A program made the position numbers and the translations under genes. A DNA stretch of 64,000 nucleotides, from positions 930,001 to 994,000 of the forward strand of contig CAVZBY010000011.1 of assembly GCA_963773685.1 (NCBI GenBank), read 5' to 3'. The notes beneath the pieces are model-generated. The model did no database searches and had not been told where the DNA came from. It was given only the letters and a program-made list of their open reading frames with translations. Origin of the DNA: JALHVH01 sp963773685 (GTDB taxonomy: Bacteria > Acidobacteriota > Aminicenantia > Aminicenantales > Saccharicenantaceae). Of this stretch, positions 24,990 through 34,119 are shown in pieces. The first letter of the stretch is position 1. Each line of letters opens with the position of its first letter.

Positions 24990-27030
24990 GTGAAGCCTCC
25001 GCATTCGTCGTTGGCCATCCCAATAGCGCTGTTCGCCGGATTGATCCTCTTGTTATCGGCGGGCGGATGGCAGTACTTCCGGCAGGGCGAGATCCACGTC
25101 AAGAGGGCCGCCGGAGTCAGTCTCAGCGCCGTCGCCGACCTCAAGGTCCGGGAGATCCTCGACTGGCGGCAGGAGCGTCTCCACGACGGCGCCACCGTCG
25201 CCGCCAACCCCTTCAACGCCCTCAGGGTCGTCCCCTATCTGGAGAGCGGCGCGAAAGACGCCGCCGACGAAGACGAGATCCGGGCCTGGCTGAGCTCGCT
25301 CGTCGCCATATACGGATACATGGATGCCGTGCTTCTGGACGCAAAGGGCGCGGTCAAGCTCAGTTCGGGTTATTCGCCGGCCACGGCGGGCGGACTTGCC
25401 CGCGGCAACGCGGCCCGGGTCTGCGCGTCGGGCCTGCCTCTCCTTTCCGATTTCCACAGGAGTCCGGAGATCCCGACCGTCCATATCGACCTTTATGCGC
25501 CCGTACTCAAGGCCGGGAAGGTACGACCGCGAGCCATCCTGCGCCGGGGTGTTCCTGTTCCGGATCAACCCGCGGGATTTCCTCTACCCCCTGATCCAGA
25601 GCTGGCCCGTTCCGAGCCGGAGCGCCGAATCGCTTCTCGTCCGCCGCGACGGCGAGGACGTCCTGTTCCTGAACGATCTCCGCCACCGGAAGGATACGGC
25701 CCTGTCCCTGCGCCTTCCCGCGGACAGCTCGAACCTTCCGGCCGCCATGGCCGTCAGGGGCTTGGAAGGCCTGATCGAGGGGACGGACTATAGAGGCGTG
25801 CGCGTCCTCTCGGTCATCCGCCCCCTCCCCGGGACGCCCTGGTTCATGATCGCCAAGGAGGACCTCTCCGAGATCCTCGCGCCTCTTCGCATCCGGATGG
25901 CCGCCTTGGCCATCGCTCTCGTCATCCTGAGCTTCGGGATCGGAGCCATGCTCCTCTTCTGGATCAAGCAGCGCGAGTCTCACTATTACAGGAGGCAGTA
26001 CGAGATCGAACACGACCGCCTGGCCGTGGTCAGGCATTTCGAATATCTCCACAAGTACGCCAACGATATCATCTTCCTGGCCGACCGGGACCACCGGATC
26101 GTCGAAGTCAACGAGACGGGCACGCACGGCCTACGGATACAGTCTCCGGAAGAGCTCAAGGGCCTGCGGGTTCCGGACCTGAGGCCTCCCCAGGCCCGGC
26201 CGGCCTTCGCGCCAACCATGCGGGAGGCCGAAAAGTCGGGCGGCCTCGTCTTCGAGACCCTCCATCAGCGCAAGGACGGAACGATCTTTCCCGTCGAGGT
26301 GAGCCTGCGCATCCTCAACATCGACGGGGTCCGGTACCACCAGGCCATCATCCGCGACATCTCCGAGCGCAAGAAGGCCGAAGAGCGGACCCTGGACGCC
26401 CTCAGGGAAAAGGACATCCTCCTGAGGGAGATCCACCACCGCGTCAAGAACAACATGCAGATCATCTCCAGCCTTCTCAGCCTCCAATCCCAGAAATTCC
26501 AGGGCCCCGAGGTCGTGGAAGCTTTCCGGGAAAGCCAGGACCGCATCCGGTCCATGGCCCTCGTCCATGAAAAGCTCTACCAGACCCGGGACCTCTCGCG
26601 GATCGATTTCTCGGATTATATCAAGAGCCTGACGTCGTTCCTCTTCAAGACCTACAAGACCGACGAGACGCGGATCGCCCTGAAGCTCGACCTGGACAAG
26701 GTGTTCCTCGACATCAATGCGGCCGTCCCCTGCGGCCTGATCCTCAACGAGCTCGTCCTCAACGCGCTGAAGCACGCTTTCCCGGATGAGCGCAAGGGAA
26801 AGGTCACGGTCGAGCTCCGCGAGAGCGAGGCCGGGACGGTACGGCTTACGGTCCGGGATGACGGGATCGGCTTTCCCGAAGGGATCGATATCGCGCAGGC
26901 CGACACCATGGGCCTTCAGATCGTCTCGCTCCTCACGGAACAGCTGGATGGCCGGGTCGAGGTCAAGCGGGATGGCGGGACGGCCTTCAGCGTGAGCTTC
27001 AAGGTCCCCCATTACGCAGCCAGGGTCTGA
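24990..27030 (+). CDS. PAS-containing sensor histidine kinase, HisKA_2 family (one frame shift)
   Basis: Repaired for one extra base between ~25515 and 25550, this is a ~680-residue membrane sensor. TM1 (IPIALFAGLILLLSAGG) is followed by a ~270-residue extracytoplasmic sensor, with 'DLYAPVLKAGK' before the break and 'FLFRINPRDFLYPLIQSWP' after it, then TM2 (LAIALVILSFGIGAMLLFW). Next come a PAS domain ('YANDIIFLADRDHRIVEVNE', 'RKDGTIFPVEVSLRI', 'GIIRDISERKKAEE'-type end), the HisKA_2 box 'LLREIHHRVKNNMQIISSLL' with the phospho-His, an N-box 'LILNELVLNALKHAF' and 'VRDDGIGFP'. HisKA_2 kinases act with response regulators, but none is adjacent. The signal is unknown; the divergent symporter may be its target. 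Confidence 0.85.
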
Positions 27031-27058
27031 TCGCCCGCCGGCACGGCCCCATCTTCGT

Positions 27059-29067
27059 TCAGCGCCTCCGCGAGGCGAGCTCCGCCCTGATCGCTTCGGC
27101 CGCGGCACGGGCCTCGCTCCCGATATCGGGCGAGCGCGAGAGCTCCTCGGCCAGGGCCAGGGCCTCCGGGCAGGCGAACGAGACCAGGGCGGACACGACG
27201 AGGCGCCGCTCTTCGGGCCGCTCGGCCAGGGCCAGGGCTTCCCTGAGCGAAGCGACCGCTCCTTCCGGAGCGCGAAAGGGCTCGAGCCCGACCATCCTGA
27301 TGAATCCTTCGAGGGCCAGGACCCGGTGAACGAGGACGGCGGAGCTCCGGGCGATCCGGAGCGCGTCGTCCCGGGCGACGGCCGTCGGCCAGCCGGCGAC
27401 AGCCCTGGCGGCGGCGTCGGCGACGCGGGGGTCGGCATCGGCGAGTGTCTCTCGGACGATGGGCAGGCTTCGGTCCTCGCCGATCCTGCCCAGAACGCGC
27501 AGGAGCGCGGCCCTCTTCCCCGGGTCATTTTCCGAGGTCAGCCGTGATTCGACGGCGCCGGCCCTGTCGTGCGGCCGGGCGTATTCGCGGGCCGTCGACG
27601 CGATCACATTCCCGATCTCCTCTATTTCCGCTTCATCCGTCGCCGCCGAAAGCAGGTCGAGAAGGGAGAGATTGTCATCGGCCCGGGCCAGCTGGCCGAG
27701 CGCCCGGATCGCTTGAAGTCTCGTCGCGTGCGGGGCGGAGCGGGCGAGATTCAGGAGTATATCCTTGCCCCCGACGAGGCGTCGCTCGCCGACCGCGCGA
27801 ACGAGCTCGAGCCGAACGGCCTCGGAGATGTCTGAGGCAATCGCATCGAGAACGGCCCTGTCGACGTCCGTCTCCCCGAGTCGCCGGAGGCTTTCCCGGC
27901 GGTTTCCTGTTCCCGGCCCGTGGCGTTCGCGGCCCGTTCAGCGAAGAGAAGGACGACCGAGCCGTCACCGGCCTTTCCCAGCGCCTTGAGAGCTTCGACC
28001 CTGACCGCGGGAAGAGGGCTGTCCGACGCCGTCTTCAGCGCCTCGAGGACCGACGCCTTCGGAAACGACGCGAGCGCGGCCACGAGCTGGACCTGGCCGT
28101 CCTCCGGGAGCCCCGGCAGAAGCTCGCACGCTTGCGAGATCGAATCTCCGTTGAAGACGGCACGGATCATATCGATCGCCGGTTGGACCATTCCCGACGG
28201 CCGGCCTCGAAGAGCGGACAGGATGAGACTCCGACCCTCCGGGCCGCTCGCCGCGATCGTGCCCCTGAAAGCCGCCTGGCGGAGGGCCGGAATGGGCACG
28301 GAGTCAAAGATCAGGCCGAACCCGGCTGCGGCGTCGCGCGCGTCGCCCCGGCCGAGGAGTCCCTCCGCGCACGCAAGGAGGCCCGCGCCGGCCCGTTCGC
28401 GGACGCTCGCGGGGGCTTTCGGGATAAAGGCCGACAGGGCGAGGGTCGCCGCCGGCCCCCCTATCCTCCCGAGGGCCTCGGCCGCTGCGCAGGATTCCCT
28501 GATATCGGAGGACCGGAGGAGTCTCTCGAGGGCGGGCACGGCCGCCGCGCACCGCTTGTTCCCCAGAGAGGAGACGACGCCGATCCTCGGATCGCCGCGC
28601 AGGACGGACAGCCCCCGCAGAAGAGCTTCATCGGACGCGGGACCCGGGATCCCCTCCAATCCATAACGGGCCATGTCCGAAGTCCCCTCGGCGGCCAACA
28701 TCCGCTCGAGAACGGGCACGGACCTTTCCGTACCGATGAGGGCGAGCTCCCGGCATATGACTTGTCTGCCTGCGAGCGTGGCCTGCCCTTCGAGAAATGC
28801 GATGAAAGCCGTTTCGCATGCGGCCAGGAACTCGGGATCGCTCCTTCCGGACCGGACAAGGGACCGGAGCGCATGGAGGGCCGTGTCGTCGGAGCCGTAT
28901 TCGAAAACGGCGAAGGTCTCGAGGATCGCAGAGAGAGAGCCGGGGCCTTCTTCGGCGAAAGTCTGCCGGACAGGCCGGGCCGGAGCGGCCAGGGCCAGCG
29001 CGATGAGCGCGATGCCGAAGACCGAAGCGCCGCGAAAGGCCGGTCGGCGGGACCGTATCAAACGCAT
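27059..29067 (-). CDS. HEAT-repeat protein with N-terminal signal (one frame shift)
   Basis: About 669 residues after repair of one missing base near 27898-27906. An N-terminal hydrophobic segment (ASVFGIALIALALAAPARP) is followed by alpha-helical HEAT/PBS-type repeats throughout: 'ALHALRSLVRSG', 'VPALERLLRSSDIRESCAAA', 'ALGRIGG', 'AVRVEALKALGKAGDGS', and after the break 'AVRLELVRAVGERRLVG' and 'ALLRVLGRIGEDRSLPIV'. AAGGAGG directly abuts the ATG at 29067, while an in-frame TTG at 29061 has 5-nt spacing, so either may be used. It is the last gene of an operon with two oxidoreductases and a sugar isomerase, 12 nt after the second. It is probably a periplasmic scaffold; no catalytic motif is seen. 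Confidence 0.75.
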
Positions 29068-29079
29068 CCTCCTTTCATC

Positions 29080-30384
29080 TCAGGCCGGAAGCTGCCAGGG
29101 CGCCCGATAGGAGCGGGTCAACAGCCTTTCGGCCCCGGCGTCCCCGATGAGGGTCTCCGTCGCCGGGTCCCAACGGAGCGTCCGCCCGACGCTCATGGCC
29201 GCGACCCCGAGATGCCCGACGCTCGCCGAACGGTGGGCGACCTCGCACGGGGCGATCGTCGCCGCCCGGCTCCTGATACAATCCAGGAAGTCCCGAAAGT
29301 GATCACGACTCCATTTCAGCCTGACCTCTCCCGGCCCGATCACCTCGCTCCGGAGGCGGGCGGGCTCCGTCCGGAACTCGCCCCGATCGACCCAGATCCA
29401 ACCGCGCTCCCCGATCCACTTGGTCCCGGGCCAGATCTCCGGGTCTCCTCCGGCGACGACGAGGGGCGTTCCGTCGGCGTAGATCGCGTCCACGCGGTAG
29501 CGGACGGGGCTGTCGTAGATGCCGCTCTTCGCGTATTCCCCGCGGGCTTCGACGGAGACCGGCCCCGTCGCATCCAGCCCGAGACCCCAATGGGCGATGT
29601 CCACGTGGTGGCCCACCCAGTCCATGAGCTGGCCGCCGCCGAAGGCCATGTTCCAGCGCCAGTTCATGTGGACGGCGGCCTCGCGGTAAGGGAACGCGGG
29701 CGCGGGCCCGAGCCACCGGTCGTAGTCCAGGCCTTCGGGAGCCGGGGAGACCGCTTCCCGGCCGAACGTCCCGGCGAAGTCCCAGTGACCTTCCGGCAGG
29801 CCGACCTCGACCCGCAGGATCGTTCCGAGGCGGCCGTTCCGGACCAATTCGGCGGCCTGATGGAAGTTCTCGACCGAGCGCTGCCAGGATCCGGTCTGCC
29901 AGACACGGCCGTACCTCTTGACGGCGTCGCAGAGGGCTCGGCCCTCGCGGAGACCGTGGGTCAGCGGCTTCTCCCCGTAGACGTCCAGTCCCGCGCGGAT
30001 CGCGGAGAGGGCCAGGATAGAGTGCCAATGGTCGGGGACGGCGATGGAAACGGCGTCGAGATCGCGGCGGGCGAAGAGCTCGCGGGAGTCGCGATAAGCA
30101 TCGCAGACGGCGGCCCCATAGTGATCATTCACGATTCTCCGGGCCTCCTCGAGATGGGCCCGGTCGACGTCGCAGACGGCCACCCACTGGACGTCCCCAT
30201 TCTCCAGGAAGTTCCGCATGTTGGGGACGCCCTGCATCCCGAAGCCGACTCCCGCCATGACGATACGCTCGCTCGGGGCGGGTCTCCCGGCGCCGCCGAG
30301 CGCCGAGGCCCGAACGATCGTCGGGAACCCGGCCGCCCCGGCGGCGGCCAGGGAAGCCGCCCTCAGGAAATCGCGCCTCTTCAT
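29080..30384 (-). CDS. Gfo/Idh/MocA family oxidoreductase, Tat-exported
   Basis: A 434-residue protein beginning with a Tat signal (MKRRDFLRAASLAAAGAAG). The cofactor fold is 'RIVMAGVGFGMQGVPNMR' (the Gly pattern is degenerate: GVGFGMQG), with 'WVAVCDVDRAHLEEA' and the family's EKP motif in 'VYGEKPLTHGLREGRAL'. 'GSWQRSVENFHQAAELVRNG' and 'GGGQLMDWVGHHVDIAHWGL' form the substrate side, with paired His (GHHVDIAHW) that may be catalytic. It lies 13 nt after another Gfo/Idh gene. Exported members act on sugars or glycosides in the periplasm; substrate unknown. Confidence 0.87.
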   Translation of the reverse strand: MKRRDFLRAASLAAAGAAGFPTIVRASALGGAGRPAPSERIVMAGVGFGMQGVPNMRNFLENGDVQWVAVCDVDRAHLEEARRIVNDHYGAAVCDAYRDSRELFARRDLDAVSIAVPDHWHSILALSAIRAGLDVYGEKPLTHGLREGRALCDAVKRYGRVWQTGSWQRSVENFHQAAELVRNGRLGTILRVEVGLPEGHWDFAGTFGREAVSPAPEGLDYDRWLGPAPAFPYREAAVHMNWRWNMAFGGGQLMDWVGHHVDIAHWGLGLDATGPVSVEARGEYAKSGIYDSPVRYRVDAIYADGTPLVVAGGDPEIWPGTKWIGERGWIWVDRGEFRTEPARLRSEVIGPGEVRLKWSRDHFRDFLDCIRSRAATIAPCEVAHRSASVGHLGVAAMSVGRTLRWDPATETLIGDAGAERLLTRSYRAPWQLPA

Positions 30385-30397
30385 GCGGCGATACTCC

Positions 30398-31654
30398 TCA
30401 GACGAGAGGCGTCACGCCCGGGATCGCTACGGGCTCGACCGGAAGCTCGCCGAGCTCGTAGCGCGGCGGCGTGAGGTCGAGCTTCGAGCTCGTCATCGCC
30501 CAGTCCCAGGATATCGCCCTCCCGGTGTAAGCGCTCATGCGTCCCATGATGGCGCACAGCGTGCTTTCGGCGATCCGACGCCCTTCGTTCAGGGGCTCGC
30601 CCCGCCGGATGCAGGCGATGAGGTCCGCCTGCTCCTGGACGTAGGGGTTCGTTTCCTCTCCCTCGAACTTCCAGGACGTCGCGCCCCGGATCTCGCCGAA
30701 ACCGAGCGCCGCGCCCCGAGTGCCGACCAACCGCTCTTCGACGCGTTCGGCACAGCCCGGCGTCTGACGGCACATGCTCAGGACCCGGGCGCCGTTCGGG
30801 TACTCGAACTCGACGGCGAAGTGATCGAAGATGTTCCCGTACTCGGGGCCTGTCCGCACCTGCCGTCCGCCCATGCCCATGGCCTTGACGGGGGTCGCTC
30901 CGAACGCCCAATTGATGACGTCGATATTGTGGACATGCTGTTCGACGATGTGATCGCCGGATAGCCAGGTGAAATAGAGCCAGTTCCGGCACTGCCATTC
31001 CATGTCCGACATCTCCGGGGTTTTCCGCACGACCCAGAGGTCCCCCTGATTCCAATAGCATTCCCCGCCGACGAGCTCGCCGATGGCCCCGTCGTGGATC
31101 CTCTTCATGACCTCGAGGTAACGGGACTGATGCCGGCGCTGGGTCCCGGCGACCACGGCCAGGCCCTTCGTCCGGGCCAGCTCCGACGTGGCGATGATCG
31201 AGCGGACGCCGACCGGGTCGACGGCCACGGGCTTCTCCATGAAAACGTGCTTCCCCGCCTCGATCGCAGCCCGGAAATGGATGGGCCGGAAACCGGGCGG
31301 CGTGGCCGTCACGATGAGGTTGACCTCGGGAAGCGCACAGAGCGCCTTGTAGCCGTCGAAGCCGGTGTACCGGCGGTCCGCAGGGACCTTGATCTTTCCG
31401 GAGAACTTCTCCTCGAGCTCCTTGAGGGAGCCTTCGAGGCGGTCCTTGAAGAGGTCGAACATGGCCACGACCTCGACGCCCGGCGCGGCTTCCAGGCAAT
31501 CCAGGGCCGCTCCGGTCGCCCGCCCCCCGCAGCCGATCATGCCGATGCGAATAGCGTCCGTTCCCCCGGCGTAGAGCCCGAGGCTCCCAGGGATGGCCGT
31601 CGCCAGCGACGCCGCGAGCGACGTCTTGATGAAATCGCGTCTTGTGATCTCCAT
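30398..31654 (-). CDS. Gfo/Idh/MocA family oxidoreductase, Tat-exported
   Basis: A 418-residue protein with a Tat signal (ITRRDFIKTSLAASLATAIP), Rossmann motif 'IRIGMIGCGGRATGA', 'VVAMFDLFKDRLEGSL', the EKP motif in 'HVFMEKPVAVDPVGVRS', and 'GTQRRHQSRYLEVMKRIHDG'. A 'WLSGDHIVEQHVHNIDVINW' stretch carries several His residues at the active-site face. It sits 9 nt after the TIM-barrel isomerase gene and 13 nt before the second oxidoreductase. Two related dehydrogenases in tandem could catalyse oxidation and reduction steps of one glycoside pathway, as in other 3-keto-sugar operons. Confidence 0.88.
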   Translation of the reverse strand: MEITRRDFIKTSLAASLATAIPGSLGLYAGGTDAIRIGMIGCGGRATGAALDCLEAAPGVEVVAMFDLFKDRLEGSLKELEEKFSGKIKVPADRRYTGFDGYKALCALPEVNLIVTATPPGFRPIHFRAAIEAGKHVFMEKPVAVDPVGVRSIIATSELARTKGLAVVAGTQRRHQSRYLEVMKRIHDGAIGELVGGECYWNQGDLWVVRKTPEMSDMEWQCRNWLYFTWLSGDHIVEQHVHNIDVINWAFGATPVKAMGMGGRQVRTGPEYGNIFDHFAVEFEYPNGARVLSMCRQTPGCAERVEERLVGTRGAALGFGEIRGATSWKFEGEETNPYVQEQADLIACIRRGEPLNEGRRIAESTLCAIMGRMSAYTGRAISWDWAMTSSKLDLTPPRYELGELPVEPVAIPGVTPLV

Positions 31655-31663
31655 GGGTCCTCC

Positions 31664-32581
31664 TTAGAATTCGTCGCAGGCCCGATAGGCGTCGATGACC
31701 GCCCGCTCGCCCGCCTTTCCCGGCAGGCTCTGGCCGTGCTCCATGCCCAACACCCCCGCGAATTTCCGCTGGGACAGGTGTTTGAAAACGTTCCGGAAGT
31801 TGACCTCGCCGGTCCCGGGCTCCTTGCGCCCGGGATTGTCCCCGATGTGGAAGGCGGCGATGTCCTCCCCGGCGGCGTCGATGTTCGGGATGAGGTCCCC
31901 TTCGGTGATCTGCTGGTGGTAAAGATCGTCGAGGATCCTGCAAGTGGGGCTGGCCACCGAACGGACGATCTGGCATGCCTGGGGGATTCGCGTCAGGAAG
32001 AGCCCGGGATGGTCGCGCGGGTTGAGGGGCTCGAGGACGATGATGAGCCCCGCCTCCTCGCAGACATCCATACAGAACCTGAGGTTCTCGACGACGTTGG
32101 CCGTCTGATATTCCCAGGCCAGGCTCTCATCGTACCGGCCGGGCACGACGAGCGCCCATTTCGCGCCCGTCCGGCGGGCGACGGCGACGCCCTGCCGCAT
32201 CTTCTTGAGAAGCTGATCGCGAACGTCCCAGTCCCGGACGACGAAGCTCTTCTGCCCGAAGTCGGCGTACAGGACGAACGGGCCCAGGGTCATGCCCCGC
32301 TCGCCGAGCTCCCGGGCGATGGATTCCTGCTGGGCCGGGGGGCGGCCCATCAGCCCGTTGTCGAACATGGCGGTGAATCCTTCGTCGGCCGCGAACCGGA
32401 TCTGGTCCAGGGCGTCCTCCCCCGCGTGGGCCTTGAACTGGCCGATCGAAGGGGCGTACTTGAGCTTGAACTTCGACGCGGCCGAAGCCGCCTTTTGGGC
32501 GGCGGCCCCGGCGCCCGCCCCTCCGGCCGCGAAGACGGCCGCCGCCGTCGCGCTCTTCCTGAGGAAATCCCTGCGGTCCAT
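31664..32581 (-). CDS. Sugar-phosphate isomerase/epimerase-like TIM barrel, Tat-exported
   Basis: A 305-residue AP-endonuclease-2-type TIM barrel (hydroxypyruvate isomerase family). The ATG at 32581 is chosen over the GTG just before it, because AAGGAGG then has a 6-nt spacing. A Tat signal comes first (MDRRDFLRKSATAAAVFAAG). Metal-site strands follow: 'IVLEPLNPRDHPG' (Glu, then His), 'CRILDDLYHQQITEGDL' (Asp, His), 'IAAFHIGDNPGRKEPGTGEV' (His, Asp, Glu) and 'VLGMEHGQSL' (Glu, His). Exported relatives are found with Gfo/Idh and DUF1080 proteins in 3-keto-glycoside operons. It is the first gene of a four-gene minus-strand operon ending at 27059. Confidence 0.85.
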   Translation of the reverse strand: MDRRDFLRKSATAAAVFAAGGAGAGAAAQKAASAASKFKLKYAPSIGQFKAHAGEDALDQIRFAADEGFTAMFDNGLMGRPPAQQESIARELGERGMTLGPFVLYADFGQKSFVVRDWDVRDQLLKKMRQGVAVARRTGAKWALVVPGRYDESLAWEYQTANVVENLRFCMDVCEEAGLIIVLEPLNPRDHPGLFLTRIPQACQIVRSVASPTCRILDDLYHQQITEGDLIPNIDAAGEDIAAFHIGDNPGRKEPGTGEVNFRNVFKHLSQRKFAGVLGMEHGQSLPGKAGERAVIDAYRACDEF

Positions 32582-32661
32582 CACGCACCTCCTTCCCCTC
32601 GGGGTTCATTAATCCTTTATCGCAAAGCCCGGGGAAAATCAACCCGGACGGCGCCGGGGGC

Positions 32662-32691
32662 TTGAAAATCAGGGCCTCGGTCCTTTATGAT
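32662..32691 (+). promoter_or_regulatory. Sigma-70-like promoter for the cytochrome pair
   Basis: TTGAAA at 32662-32667 and TATGAT at 32686-32691 have an 18-nt spacer. GGGAGGAGG follows near 32718, ahead of the ATG at 32731. Confidence 0.65.
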
Positions 32692-32730
32692 TCCGGTAGG
32701 TCAGGGAATCACGGAAGGGAGGAGGACCCC

Positions 32731-34092
32731 ATGAGGAAAGTTATGTCCGGCCCCGTCCCCATCCTGGCGGCCGCCCTGCTCCTCGGCCTGGCGTTCGCTC
32801 AGGCCCCTAAAGCGGGAGACGACGCCCTCGGAACGCGCAAGTACGGCGACTACGGTCCGCCGAAGCTTTGCGGCGCATCCTGTCATACCGACATCTACCA
32901 GCAATGGACGCAGGCCATGATGTCCCAGGCCTACACCCATCATTGGGACGAGATCGAATACTTCAAGCTGGCCGTGCCGCACGCCGAGAAGGACCCCGTC
33001 GTGGCCGGCGTCAAGGCCGGCTGCAACGGGTGCCACGCGCCGGTCGCCTTCCTGGCCGGCGATGTGCCCCCGCCCCGTCCGGAAAAGATGAGCCGGGCGA
33101 ACGAGTCCGTCTCGTGCGATCTTTGCCATACCGTCACCGGCTTCACCGGCGACACGCCGTACAACTTCAACTGGGTTTCCGTCCCCGGAAGGGCCAAGTA
33201 CGGGCCCCGCGAGGGCAGGAATTCGCCGGAACACGACATGGCCCGATCGGAGTTCCTGGGAACGGCCGACTTCTGCGGGACGTGCCATAACGAGAAGGAC
33301 CCTTACGGGATCTGGGTCAAGTCGACGCACCTCGAATGGAAAGAGGGCCCGTACGCGAAACAGGGCGTCAAGTGCCAGGATTGCCACATGACCTACGCCC
33401 AGGCCAAGACCGCGGCCATGGGGAACGCCTACCCGGACGCCCGCCAGCACCTCTTCCACGGGGCCCACGACGACGGCAAGATCCGGGGGACCATCGAGCT
33501 GCGCGTCCACCCCGACATCCGCGAGGCCCAGCCCGGGGACAGGATCCGGTTCACGATCGCCCTGTTCAACCAGAAGACCGGGCACAAGTTTCCGACCGGC
33601 TCGGTCGAGGACCGCATCGTCTGGATGCACGTCGAGGCGAAGGATGCCGCCGGCAAGGTTCATCACCTTCCCGTGGACAAGAAGGGGTTCGAGGGCGAGG
33701 AATACACGATCGGCTCCGATGCCCTCGCCTACCAGGACATGGGGATCGCGCTCGCCGACCCGGACTTCAAGGGCGTCGCCCGCGACGGTATCCCCGTCGG
33801 GGACCGGATCTTCAGGATGCCCTATTTCGACCCCCAGGGCCGAATGACCCTCCAGCAGTGGAATACGAAGTCCCTGGGCGTCGACTACAGGATCGGCCCG
33901 CGGGAGACGAAGCTCGAGACCTGCACCTTCACCCTGCCGCAGGACGCGCCTCCCGGGCCGCTCACGGTCACGGCCATCCTCAATTATCAGAAGCTTGTCA
34001 AGCCCGTCGCGGACTTCCTCGGGGTTCCCGCGGACGAGGCCGAGATCGTCGAGGTCAACCGCCACGCAACGACGGTCACGATCGTCGATTGA
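32731..34092 (+). CDS. Periplasmic pentaheme cytochrome c (cytochrome c554-like)
   Basis: A 453-residue exported protein. The signal peptide ends near 'GLAFAQA'. Haem sites in order: CGASCH (an unusual CX3CH, residues 47-52), CNGCH, CDLCH, CGTCH and CQDCH. The arrangement 'LCGASCHTDIYQQWTQAMMS' followed by CxxCH pairs resembles the cytochrome c554 / multiheme family found in nitrogen, iron and sulfur redox chains. Residues ~255-453 form a haem-free beta-rich domain ('IRFTIALFNQKTGHKFPTGS', 'LETCTFTLPQDAPPGPLTV'). The ATG at 32731 is preferred for its strong ribosome site and signal peptide. It is followed after 27 nt by a haem-bearing barrel protein; the pair may pass electrons across the outer membrane. 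Confidence 0.85.
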   Translation: MRKVMSGPVPILAAALLLGLAFAQAPKAGDDALGTRKYGDYGPPKLCGASCHTDIYQQWTQAMMSQAYTHHWDEIEYFKLAVPHAEKDPVVAGVKAGCNGCHAPVAFLAGDVPPPRPEKMSRANESVSCDLCHTVTGFTGDTPYNFNWVSVPGRAKYGPREGRNSPEHDMARSEFLGTADFCGTCHNEKDPYGIWVKSTHLEWKEGPYAKQGVKCQDCHMTYAQAKTAAMGNAYPDARQHLFHGAHDDGKIRGTIELRVHPDIREAQPGDRIRFTIALFNQKTGHKFPTGSVEDRIVWMHVEAKDAAGKVHHLPVDKKGFEGEEYTIGSDALAYQDMGIALADPDFKGVARDGIPVGDRIFRMPYFDPQGRMTLQQWNTKSLGVDYRIGPRETKLETCTFTLPQDAPPGPLTVTAILNYQKLVKPVADFLGVPADEAEIVEVNRHATTVTIVD

Positions 34093-34119
34093 CGTGGCGG
34101 CGGGGAAAAGGAGACCGGG

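Noticed and set aside
23190..25004. A 604-residue minus-strand frame longer than the symporter
   Set aside because: It is a shadow frame of the symporter gene with Arg/Gly/Pro-rich composition; the 482-residue frame carries all the transport motifs.
27445..30474. A 1009-residue open frame on the plus strand across the HEAT and Gfo/Idh genes
   Set aside because: It is antisense to two convincing genes, very rich in Arg/Pro/Gly, and has no domain. Long shadow frames are expected at this GC content.
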